A stretch of 54,725 nt of DNA from JBDLID01 sp039715055 (GTDB lineage: Bacteria > Desulfobacterota > Desulfobulbia > Desulfobulbales > Desulfocapsaceae). The stretch lies in NCBI GenBank assembly GCA_039715055.1, contig JBDLID010000002.1, positions 1-54,725 of the forward strand, read 5' to 3'. Each line of letters opens with the position of its first letter. The stretch's first letter is position 1. Below, piece after piece: positions 42,801 through 50,170 of the stretch. The translations under genes and the position numbers were made by a program. Below the pieces are notes generated by a model. The model did no database searches. It saw only the letters and a program-made list of their open reading frames with translations, and was not told the origin of the DNA.

Positions 42801-43139
42801 CAGACGCTTTATGATGAACGGGCCGAAAAGGTGGCTCTTATGACCCTGCATGGTGCAAAAGGTCTCGAGTTTCCGGTGGTCTTCATGGTGGGGGTGGAAG
42901 AGGGAATTTTACCATCGGCCATGTCGGCAGAGGAAAACGTGGACGAGGAGCGACGCCTCTTTTATGTCGGAATGACACGAGCCCGTAAGAGACTCTATCT
43001 CAGTCGCTGCCACCAGCGAAACGGCGTTATTCAGGAAAAGTCCCGTTTTATCGACGAGATTCCAAAGGAAGCGCTCATGCGAATTGAGCAGAAGCAGAAG
43101 AAGAAAAAGAAATTATCGAAACAGTTGCCTCTGTTTTAA
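39876..43139 (+). CDS. PHP-domain / UvrD-type helicase fusion
   Basis: 1087 residues. Residues 1-390 are a TIGR00375-like PHP phosphoesterase (DLHIHSLYSRATS, GTGDFTHP) with an inserted Cys4 zinc site (CDFCC, CPVCAKPM) and a helix-hairpin-like segment (LLGVGPQTKTVAKHYL). From about 470 it is a UvrD/Rep helicase: Walker A AGPGSGKTYTLVKRV, Walker B LFVDEFQDL, GDANQAIYGFRG, LDLNYRCP, MTLHGAKGLEFP and FYVGMTRARKRLYL. All helicase motifs look intact. It probably acts in DNA repair as a nuclease-helicase. The C-terminus is Lys-rich. Confidence 0.9.
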   Translation: MRYIADLHIHSLYSRATSKASNIASLAAWSRVKGVHLLGTGDFTHPAWLRQLKETLCPAEPGFFRLRDEISPQLTAPLVDSITPEPIDSRFLLTAEISSIYKRGDKVRKVHNLIFVPDFESAERISAKLATIGNIESDGRPILGLDSRDLLEIVLELAPQGFLVPAHIWTPWFSLFGSKSGFDSIEECFGDLSSHIFCLETGLSSDPEMNRLISALDRFSLISNSDCHSPAKLCREANIFTTGFDYFSLREALKSPCDEQGNQRFTATIEFYPEEGKYHHDGHRKCDFCCDPYRTRELDGKCPVCAKPMTVGVHSRVIDLADRTEPLYPKGSPGVHSLIPLQEVLGELLGVGPQTKTVAKHYLRLINTFGSELNVLLLAPEEELKNKYSSLLAEAIRRVRSGEVHRKPGFDGNFGEITVFAGDERSYFSGQQDIFGNPKKRKRSVKRKLITESVQSFSKNDETENVENVAVGNNLPQEEAVTHNGTHLLIQAGPGSGKTYTLVKRVTRILEENWNQGSKMVLITFTNKASDEMKKRVLDTGAKGAEQVLVSTFHGFCLGYLRRLEPDLRVVGEKERHFFLKRLESGLSNREIAEKSKQFSAFFTGQSEVEPPSLFKKYLELLRDNCLVDLDEVVSRFNDLFLSDQARRSILEEEICYLFVDEFQDLNREQFQLVKSISAWAEIFGIGDANQAIYGFRGCNPEFFNLFQEEENCKSLQLDLNYRCPATILNAAESVIDKNYPAAPEGRQHLKPVKGKGDRIRYVEAVNEVQEARFIKQEVERLLGGTSHRSMDSGSADHDEMNFSFSDIAILFRSSRLLAPLAKNLEQSGIPFQTVGVEPFYAKKQFRPVYSLVRVAAGSTEIEDYLHYISSMKGIGAKRFNKVESRLPFSCSGEQFWQVAREFGKTTGNKILEQGFQLQHQLAEGCMKESVLKVMRNLDIWDIFPEENKNRFLDLCGLFGQDLTGLSNYLRENLNQTLYDERAEKVALMTLHGAKGLEFPVVFMVGVEEGILPSAMSAEENVDEERRLFYVGMTRARKRLYLSRCHQRNGVIQEKSRFIDEIPKEALMRIEQKQKKKKKLSKQLPLF

Positions 43140-43169
43140 AGAGATCTGCTCATTTTTACCCCGCCACCA

Positions 43170-43622
43170 TCAACTGTTGATGATGGTACGGATGATATCG
43201 CGTTTGCCGATGATGCCGACAATCCGGTTGTCCTCAACCACCGGCAGTGTGTGGATGCTTTGTTCAGCCATGATGGTGGCGATTTCGTCCAGCGGTGTAT
43301 CCGGAGCCAGCAGGGTGGGGGACGAACTGCAGATGTCTCCCACCATGGAACCGGCTATTTTTTTCATCTCCTGTTCCATCTTATCCGGGTTTTCCAGGTA
43401 GAATACTGAATCCAGGATGGTGATCACTGTGGGAATATGGACCTTCTTGCTCTGGTCGATGAGGTCGCTCTCCGTAACGACGCCGATCACCTTGCCACTG
43501 TCGTCCACCACCGGTGCTCCGCTTATCTGGTGCAGTGCCAGCGTCTGAGCCAGATCCTTGACCGAGGTATGACTGGTGACGGTGATTACTTCCCGGCTCA
43601 TGATGTCCTTTGCCTGCAGCAT
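43170..43622 (-). CDS. CBS-domain pair protein
   Basis: 150 residues: two CBS motifs (MLQAKDIMSREVITVTSHTSVKDLAQTL..GAPVVDDSGKVIGVVTESDLI and PTLLAPDTPLDEIATIM..TLPVVEDNRIVGIIGKRDII) with a longer insert between them. CBS pairs bind adenine nucleotides and act as sensors. No effector domain is attached. GGAGG precedes the ATG. It stands just downstream of the NAD(P)HX repair gene on the minus strand. Confidence 0.9.
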   Translation of the reverse strand: MLQAKDIMSREVITVTSHTSVKDLAQTLALHQISGAPVVDDSGKVIGVVTESDLIDQSKKVHIPTVITILDSVFYLENPDKMEQEMKKIAGSMVGDICSSSPTLLAPDTPLDEIATIMAEQSIHTLPVVEDNRIVGIIGKRDIIRTIINS

Positions 43623-43678
43623 GACTTTCCTCCAATGACGTTAGGGTGTTTTCAGGGCCCTTTAGTGTGGTCTCCGAC

Positions 43679-45310
43679 TCAGTCGGTAACCGATTTCAGG
43701 TTGGACACCGGTGAATGACAGCACAACTTTTTCATACTGAGCGGCAGGGTGTCTGCCAGCTCGGATGCAAAGTAACCGATACCATTTTTTTCAAAAAGCA
43801 TGTCACCAGCATCTCCGTGGATGTAGACGCCCAATACAGAAGCATCCAGAGGAGACAGACCCTGGCAGATGAGGCCGCCGATAACACCGCTTAACACATC
43901 ACCCATGCCGCCGCTGGCCATGCCAGGGTTGCCGGTTGTGTTGATAAAGGTCATGCCGTCACTGGATGCTACCAGAGTGCCTGCACCTTTGAGAACCATT
44001 GTGCAGGGTTGATCATTGTTTTCAAACAGTTTGCAGCCCGCTTCAACCGATTCAGCACGATTGGCCTGGATCTTTGAGACTGTCGTTCGCAGGAGTCGTG
44101 ACAGCTCACCGGGATGAGGGGTGAAGATACGCGGTCCGCCAGGTTCTTTCAACCGGTCAAGATGAGCTGCAAGGATATTGAGTGCGTCCGCATCAATAAC
44201 CATCGGCTGGGAGATTTTATGGTAGAGATAGATAACCAGCTCAGCAGTGTACTCATGAAGCCCGAGACCCGGACCGATGACCAGGCACTGTTTTAAGTCA
44301 AGCAGGGTCTCAATATCAACAATGTCTTCAATGGAAAGAAACCCATGGCTGGGCAGGGGGGCGGTCATGGCTTCGACCATTGATGACTCAAATATTGAGT
44401 TAAGGTCTGCCGGTACGCCCAGGGTGGCAAGACCTACTCCGCATCGTTGGGCGCCGAGACTGCTGAGCATGGCGGCTCCGGTCTTACCGGTGGAACCGGC
44501 CAGAACAAGAAGGTGGCCATGATTTCCCTTGTGGGAGGCGGTGGCGCGTTTGAGAACCCCAAACTGTTCTTCGAGGCTCTCCCGGGTGATCAGCTCCGTG
44601 TGGATGCCGGCACCGCTGATGGCCTCAGGAGGGATGCCGATATCGACGACGTGGAGTTTGCCGCAGATGCCTGGCCCGTCGTGGAGGATGTGACCGGGCT
44701 GTGGAAGACCGTAGGTCGCGGTATAGTCTGCCCGGATGCAAACACCAAGCACCCTGCCATTATCGGAATTGACACCGCTTGGAATATCAACGGAAACCAC
44801 TGGCACTCCAGGTGAAAAATCGGGCTGGTTGACCAGGGTAATCGTGTCGGCAAAGTGACCTTCAAGTCCACGGCTGAGGCCGGTACCGAAAATGGCGTCT
44901 ACAATACCATAACAGCGACGCCCCTGCGAGGTGAACTGTTTAACGAGCACCGGCAGGGTTTGCACTCTGGCTTCTGAGTCAATAACATGATAGGGGATGC
45001 GCAGCTCCTTGATAATCCGTACATTGACTGCGGCATCACCTTTGAGCTGGTCCGGGTTGACAAGGAAGATAAAAATGACATGGCAGCCGCGCTGGTGAAG
45101 ATGCCTGCCGATGACCAGACCGTCGCCGCCATTGTTGCCTGGCCCTATGAGAATAAGTGAGAAGGTGTCCTGGGCAGAACCGAGTTCTTTCTCCATCATC
45201 AGGACTGTCCCAAGACCGGCATTTTCCATGAGGACGATGCCGGGAATACCGTACTGTTCTATGGCGATGCGGTCAAGGGCTTGCATCTCCGTGGCCTTGG
45301 GGAGTTTCAT
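43679..45310 (-). CDS. nnr: bifunctional NAD(P)HX epimerase / dehydratase
   Basis: Repairs damaged NAD(P)H hydrates. 543 residues, two fused domains: NnrE-type epimerase (residues 1-220; LPKATEMQALDRIAIEQYGI, IGPGNNGGDGLVIGRHL) and NnrD-type ADP/ATP-dependent dehydratase (230-520; VIGPGLGLHEY, VIDADALNIL, FTPHPGELSRL, GNPGMASGGMGDVLSGVIGGL). Typical full length. The ATG at 45310 has GAGG 14 bases upstream, a loose spacing. Confidence 0.94.
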   Translation of the reverse strand: MKLPKATEMQALDRIAIEQYGIPGIVLMENAGLGTVLMMEKELGSAQDTFSLILIGPGNNGGDGLVIGRHLHQRGCHVIFIFLVNPDQLKGDAAVNVRIIKELRIPYHVIDSEARVQTLPVLVKQFTSQGRRCYGIVDAIFGTGLSRGLEGHFADTITLVNQPDFSPGVPVVSVDIPSGVNSDNGRVLGVCIRADYTATYGLPQPGHILHDGPGICGKLHVVDIGIPPEAISGAGIHTELITRESLEEQFGVLKRATASHKGNHGHLLVLAGSTGKTGAAMLSSLGAQRCGVGLATLGVPADLNSIFESSMVEAMTAPLPSHGFLSIEDIVDIETLLDLKQCLVIGPGLGLHEYTAELVIYLYHKISQPMVIDADALNILAAHLDRLKEPGGPRIFTPHPGELSRLLRTTVSKIQANRAESVEAGCKLFENNDQPCTMVLKGAGTLVASSDGMTFINTTGNPGMASGGMGDVLSGVIGGLICQGLSPLDASVLGVYIHGDAGDMLFEKNGIGYFASELADTLPLSMKKLCCHSPVSNLKSVTD

Positions 45311-45388
45311 AACCGGGTTGTTTTCCTCTTTGTTTTAGGAATGTGAACATCTTCCGGGAAAGGACAGAAAAAATGCAACCGGAAGCCT

Positions 45389-45721
45389 TCAGTTGATGGT
45401 TTTAAGAAAAGAGATGACGTTACTGACAACCATCTGGGATGCTGTACTGGACTCGCTGATCACTCCGAGGTAAAAACCGCCGAGGGAAAAAACCATGAGA
45501 TTGTCTCCGGACTCCCTTTCAAGGCAGAGGTGTATATAATTCTGGCCGCCGACAGCACCGGAAAGATTCTCACAGTGCTGGCCGCAACCGACCACGGTGA
45601 CAGCAAGAAGGCCCGGGCTGTCCATGTTAGTGGCCAGGGTGGACCCGTCTTTCTTGACAAGAAGGTACTGAGCCACGCCCTGAACCTCGGCAAGTCCTGC
45701 AAAATCTTTAATAACGGCCAT
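45389..45721 (-). CDS. roadblock/LC7-like protein (small)
   Basis: 110 residues with the alpha-beta pattern of roadblock/LC7 (Mgl-B-like) proteins: GLAEVQGVAQYLLVKKDGSTLATN, then hydrophobic strands and helix (NLMVFSLGGFYLGVI). The start is ATG with AGGA that overlaps the end of the upstream gene, whose TAA is only 3 nt before it; the pair is coupled. Roadblock proteins often regulate small GTPases. No GTPase gene is nearby. Family call is by pattern only. Confidence 0.55.
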   Translation of the reverse strand: MAVIKDFAGLAEVQGVAQYLLVKKDGSTLATNMDSPGLLAVTVVGCGQHCENLSGAVGGQNYIHLCLERESGDNLMVFSLGGFYLGVISESSTASQMVVSNVISFLKTIN

Positions 45722-45724
45722 GGC

Positions 45725-46402
45725 TTATTCCTGTTTCAAGATTTTTTCAATGTCTCTTTCAAACTCTACTCTGTCAGCATCTGTTTCAAGCTCATCGGCG
45801 AGACCGGGGATCAACTCACCAAGTCTTTCCTTTGCTGCCCCGCCATTTTTTGCCCATTTCGGCAGGGCATCCTCAAAAACCAGTTCGACAACCGGTCCGA
45901 TATGTTTGGCAAGTTCATCCCTGATCGCGTTGAGCAGTGAGGAGAGATCATTATCAGAGTGAAGCAGCTCTTCGACAAGGGCAAGGTCCGCTTCACTGTC
46001 GTCTTCTTCGATTTCTACCACCGGTTCCTGCTCAACAGTTGCCTGGACCGGTGCATCACCATCACCCTGTTCACTGTTGAGGGCAAGCTGGACGGTCATC
46101 TTAAGCATGGAGGTGGAAAGTTCGGGGCGGTGAATAACAACCAGCTGATTGCCGTCATCAAGGATACGGGTACAGAGGTTGAGGGAATGAAAACCGACCT
46201 GTACTGCAGTTATATTGTTGAAACGGGATGACCCGAGTGAATGGACAGCGTATAATGTTTCAGCGATGTGCTGCTGCTCACCCATTGGAAAAATATGGGC
46301 AGCCTGATCAATTAGAATTTCATGATTGGGAGAGGCCAGGAAAGCCCCTGTGATCTCCGGAAGACTGCTGACGATATCCGGTATCACCTGACTATAGTTC
46401 AT
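45725..46402 (-). CDS. roadblock-like protein with C-terminal helical domain
   Basis: 225 residues. Residues 1-110 again show the roadblock pattern (DIVSSLPEITGAFLASPNHEILIDQ, NNITAVQVGFHSLNLCTRIL). An acidic linker (VEQEPVVEIEEDDSEAD) is followed by a helical C-terminal domain (AIRDELAKHIGPVVELVFEDALPKWAKNG) resembling that of other regulatory proteins with unknown function. GAGGA precedes the ATG. It is the first gene of a coupled pair with the smaller roadblock gene. Confidence 0.55.
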   Translation of the reverse strand: MNYSQVIPDIVSSLPEITGAFLASPNHEILIDQAAHIFPMGEQQHIAETLYAVHSLGSSRFNNITAVQVGFHSLNLCTRILDDGNQLVVIHRPELSTSMLKMTVQLALNSEQGDGDAPVQATVEQEPVVEIEEDDSEADLALVEELLHSDNDLSSLLNAIRDELAKHIGPVVELVFEDALPKWAKNGGAAKERLGELIPGLADELETDADRVEFERDIEKILKQE

Positions 46403-46696
46403 CGTAATTCCTCTTTTAAATGATTTCGGTACCTATAAGCATTAGTCTATATGTGAAAATTGCCGGTGTCAAGAGGAAGTCAGCGTGGCAAATGTTGTCG
46501 ATTTAGTATTAAAACAGTATGATAATGCTCTTTTTGCTTGTTGCCGGAGTCTGTTGTTACGCATAAAACAGTTACCTCTTTGTCAAGGTAAAATCTGTGG
46601 ATAACAGTCCATTACACATCACCAGTTTTAAAAAATCGTTCAACCAGGATCTAACCAGTTAAACTATAAAGAAAAACATCAATATTGCATCGAATA

Positions 46697-47317
46697 ATGA
46701 AAATTATCGTTTTTGAACAGAAGAAATCGGCTGAATTGAAAATCGCAGGTGTCAGAGAACACGGCAGAGACGTTGAGTTTGTCGATATTGTGTCTATCGA
46801 TCAGTTTCTGCCTGATTTTATCGATGAACCCGAAGAGTTTATCAGTGACGACTTTGACTGTGACCTGGTTCTTAATTATCTAAAGCATCCCGACCTGAGT
46901 CACTGTCTGGTTGAGATCTGTGAAAAAAAAGGGATTCCTGTGGTTACACCGGCAGGAAAGGGAGGCGGGTTCACTCCTTTTACCTGCTGTGGACTTGGTA
47001 AAAATGATCGTCTCGGTGCCTATGGCAGCTTGTTTGGCTTGCCTGAATATCGTGTGAGCCTCAAGGGAGATGTCATCAGCGATATCGTGGTGGTGAGGGG
47101 TGCCCCTTGCGGGGCAACCTGGGATGGGCTTGAAAATATTATCGGCTGCACAGTCAAAGAGGCATTGTCGAAATTGCCGCGGCAGGTTCAGTATTTTTGT
47201 TCGGCAGATCCATCGGGATTTGACCCGGTGAGCGGAAAGAGTCCGGTCCACTATGCGGGGTATGTCCACATTGCAGCACTGAAAAAAGCAATTGATCAAG
47301 CCGTTAAAGACAGCTGA
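46697..47317 (+). CDS. DUF166 family protein
   Basis: About 206 residues. MKIIVFEQKKSAELKIAGV, DLVLNYLKHPDLSHCLVEICEKKGIPVVTPAGKGGGFTPFTCCGLG and VVVRGAPCGATWDGLENIIG match DUF166, an archaeal and deltaproteobacterial family of unknown function sometimes noted as thymidylate-synthase-like. Cys residues at CCG, APCGATW and YFCSADPSG could bind metal. ATG 46697 is preferred over the TTG at 46685. It converges with the permease gene, 8 bp away. Confidence 0.75.
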   Translation: MKIIVFEQKKSAELKIAGVREHGRDVEFVDIVSIDQFLPDFIDEPEEFISDDFDCDLVLNYLKHPDLSHCLVEICEKKGIPVVTPAGKGGGFTPFTCCGLGKNDRLGAYGSLFGLPEYRVSLKGDVISDIVVVRGAPCGATWDGLENIIGCTVKEALSKLPRQVQYFCSADPSGFDPVSGKSPVHYAGYVHIAALKKAIDQAVKDS

Positions 47318-47325
47318 AGAGTAGG

Positions 47326-48555
47326 TTAGGCCTTTTTTCGTCTCTTTTTACCCTTGATCCAGTTCCAGACCGGAGCGAGAAAATGATCCCTGAGGTCGAG
47401 GAGTTTTTCGATGACGGGTTTCGGAAAAAGTGGTTTTTCGCGGGCAACCCTGTGTATCAGGATTATGGCACCAATCAGAAAAATAAGGTTGGGGGCCCAT
47501 ATCGGGATTATCACCGGCAGATTGGAGTCTTCGGCCACGGTTTTGCCTAAGGTATATCCAACATAGTAAAGAATAAAAAAGCCGAGGCCAAGGGGTAACC
47601 CGGCGGCTTTTCGACCGGGCCCGGACTGCAGGCCGAGGGGCAGCCCAAGCAGGGTAAGAATAAAGCAGCCCACCGGCAACACCAGCCGTTTGTAGTACTG
47701 AACCAATCGGTAACGTCCCCGGGGGGTTGACGGACCTATCTCTTCGGCCGAGGCCTTGAGCTCCGCCATGCTCAGAGTGGAACTCGAACGGGCGGCTACA
47801 TTTTCCTTGCCAATGACAGTGGGAACCTGGAGAGGAATGTTGATCTGGTAACGGTCAAACGAAACTACCTGAGAGCCCTTTTTACCCGGGCGGTGCAGGG
47901 TTCCTTCCTTCAGGATGATGGTCACGGACATGGCGGCAAGATCGGTACGCATGACGCCTTCATGAGCCATGGTAATCGTTGGATAATAATGACCGCGCTT
48001 GTCCGAGACCCAGACATCTTTCCAGCGCCCGGTTTCCTTGTCGATCCTGTTGACATAGACAACCACGTCGCCTAAGGCATCAGTGAACTGGTGTTCCTTG
48101 ATGCCCTTGTCGATCTTTTCCTTGGCAACCTGAAACATCAGCTGTTTCATGGCAATTTCACCGACCGGAATCAGCTTAATGGAGAAGTAACCGGTGACCA
48201 GTGAAATAATAATACCGAAGATCATCACCGGCGGCAGGGTCTGGTAAATTGATACGCCTGAAGCCTTGAGCGCAAGTATCTCCGTGTCAGCTGAAAGCCG
48301 GGTGAAACCGACGATGACCGCAAGCATACCCGCCATGGGTATGGAATAGAGAAACATGTTGGGGAAAAGATAGGAGAAGAGCCTGACGAAGTCAGCTGGC
48401 CCGATATTGAGATCGAGGACTACGTTGAGGAACGGGATCAGCCGAACGAGAAAAAAAACAGCGTTCATGATAACGAAGCTCGCAAAAAACGGGCCGAGCA
48501 TTTCGGTAACGAGGTAGCTGTAGAGAAGAAACGGTGGTCGGAAACTTTGCTTCAT
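47326..48555 (-). CDS. LPS-export permease, LptF/LptG family
   Basis: 409 residues. Six-TM YjgP/YjgQ permease: SYLVTEMLGPFFASFVIMNAVFFL, NMFLYSIPMAGMLAVIVGFTRLSADTEILALKASGVS, and the C-terminal TM set ending LIGAIILIHRVAREKP. LptF and LptG with LptB extract LPS from the inner membrane. Only one permease is in the window, so it cannot be assigned to LptF or LptG with certainty. The first start candidate is TTG 48558; ATG 48555 is used. It has a basic C-terminus. Confidence 0.88.
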   Translation of the reverse strand: MKQSFRPPFLLYSYLVTEMLGPFFASFVIMNAVFFLVRLIPFLNVVLDLNIGPADFVRLFSYLFPNMFLYSIPMAGMLAVIVGFTRLSADTEILALKASGVSIYQTLPPVMIFGIIISLVTGYFSIKLIPVGEIAMKQLMFQVAKEKIDKGIKEHQFTDALGDVVVYVNRIDKETGRWKDVWVSDKRGHYYPTITMAHEGVMRTDLAAMSVTIILKEGTLHRPGKKGSQVVSFDRYQINIPLQVPTVIGKENVAARSSSTLSMAELKASAEEIGPSTPRGRYRLVQYYKRLVLPVGCFILTLLGLPLGLQSGPGRKAAGLPLGLGFFILYYVGYTLGKTVAEDSNLPVIIPIWAPNLIFLIGAIILIHRVAREKPLFPKPVIEKLLDLRDHFLAPVWNWIKGKKRRKKA

Positions 48556-48862
48556 CAAAGAGCGTCGACAGGCAGTTGGGTTCTACCCGAAAATAGTATT
48601 TTCACTTGATCAGCGGGGACAGGTCAACTTATAAATTTTAACAGATGGGTTTGGCGGTACATTTCTATCTGATCTGTTCCCCGGAGATTCCCTTCAGGCT
48701 CGACTGCCTGACTGAGTGTAATAAAAACGGGACAAATGGTACTTTAAAAAGTGTACACTGTTTTCTCCCGGACTTTATATGAAGGGTGGTTTGAAAAATT
48801 ATCAAAGCCAGATGAGGGTACACCATAGGTGGAAAGCTTTCAAGCAGTGACTGGGGGAATAT
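48556..48862. other. 307-bp intergenic region between divergent genes
   Basis: Divergent spacer between the Lpt permease (minus) and the small membrane protein (plus), so promoters for both are expected. No clear hexamer pair was found. Short minus-strand frames over 48665-49158 have poor composition and run antisense to the small gene and tatC. Confidence 0.4.
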
Positions 48863-49027
48863 ATGGGAACAATTTCCGACCGAATGATCTTTCTCATTAT
48901 TTTTGGTGTTTGTACGTTTTTCGGCGGTCAGTCCGGTTACGGTAATCTCGGCTGGTTTATCGGCAGTGTGGTCGGGTTTGTTCTTGGTTTGGCAGTAGGC
49001 AGATATTTCAGGAAAAAGAGAAGGTGA
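48863..49027 (+). CDS. 54-residue Gly-rich membrane protein
   Basis: Short gene with two hydrophobic segments: MIFLIIFGVCTFFGG and WFIGSVVGFVLGLAVGR, the second with a GxxxG/GxxxGxxxG glycine-zipper pattern. The C-terminus is strongly basic (RYFRKKRR), predicting a cytoplasmic C-terminus. A run of G with AA is seen just before ATG. It precedes tatC by 73 bp. It is not TatA or TatB-like in its N-terminus. Function is unknown; a small membrane-assembly protein is a guess. Confidence 0.55.
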   Translation: MGTISDRMIFLIIFGVCTFFGGQSGYGNLGWFIGSVVGFVLGLAVGRYFRKKRR

Positions 49028-49100
49028 AGCCATTGAGGATTTGTGGTATGAAACAGGACTTGATTCGAACAGAGAAAAATAGATTTAAGACTTGAGGAAT

Positions 49101-49936
49101 ATGGAAGAAGATCAGCAAATCGGGGACAGGGATGACCAGTCCACCGATAATCATGCAAAAGAAGAGTTCGACGCCCAGTCTCTTACCGAGCATCTCCGCG
49201 AGCTCAGGAGCTGTCTGATCATTTCAATGGTCGCTGTTTTTGCGGGTTTTGGCGTCAGTTACCTTTTTATCAAACCCATCGGCACCTGGTTTTTCAAACC
49301 ACTCATTGAGGTCATGCCCGAAGATGGATCACTCATCTTCACCTCATACCAGGAAGGGTTTTTTTTTATCTAAAGCTCGCCCTTGTCTGCGGCTTTCTTC
49401 TGGCCAGTCCCATTATTTTTTACCAGATCTGGCGCTTCATAGCGCCGGGACTCTATAAACACGAAAGAAAGATCGTCCTGCCTTTTACCCTGCTCTCCAC
49501 TATCTGTTTTCTCGGGGGGACTGCCTTTGGCTACCTGGTGGTTTTTCCTCCGGCCTTTCGATTTCTCATCGGTTACTCCAACGAACAGCTCATGTCACTG
49601 CCTGCGGTCAGTGAGTACTTTTCTCTTGCCCTGAGACTGCTCATCGCCTTCGGGGTGATTTTTGAGATGCCTCTGCTCATGGTTTTTCTTGCCAAGGTCG
49701 GTATCGTCAATGTTTCATTCCTCAACAAACACCGTAAATACGCTATTTTGATCAATTTTGTCATCGCTGCCATTCTCACTCCAACACCGGATGTGGTCAA
49801 CCAGTTGATGATGGCTGGCCCCCTGATCATTTTATATGAAATCAGTGTGGTGGGAGTCTGGCTTTTTGGCCGCAGGAGCTTTGCTGGATTTGATGAACAG
49901 CAGGCCGCTGCTCCAGAAACAGTTGATCAGGAGTGA
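49101..49936 (+). CDS. tatC: Sec-independent translocase TatC, frame interrupted at T9
   Basis: Core Tat translocase. The first frame gives SLTEHLRELRSCLIIS and SYQEGFFF and stops at 49373; the second frame, entered by a -1 shift in the T9 run at 49359-49367, gives YLKLALVCGFLLASPIIFYQ, FIAPGLYKHERK, VVFPPAFRFL, FGVIFEMPLL and the C-terminal ILTPTPDVVNQ. Joined, it is a complete six-TM TatC of about 278 residues. As assembled, the gene is broken. Probably an assembly/sequence error or real homopolymer slippage; true loss is less likely. It has AGGA before ATG 49101. No tatA or tatB is adjacent. Confidence 0.85.
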
Positions 49937-50170
49937 AAAAACTGATTACAAATTTACCGATGTTCTCTGTGCTTCTTCGCTGGTTTTCTGGAAGGTGTTT
50001 TGATTTGTATTAAGACCCTGTTGATGCTGGAATATTTTTTTCCTGTACGCTATATTGAGTTTGATCAATCGAACATCTACAATCTTGAAGTTTGCCTGAG
50101 CGGGCCCAGGATTTGTATACTATAGAATTCCATTTTTTCGGTCGTACCAATCAAAATCAAGGAGGTTTCC

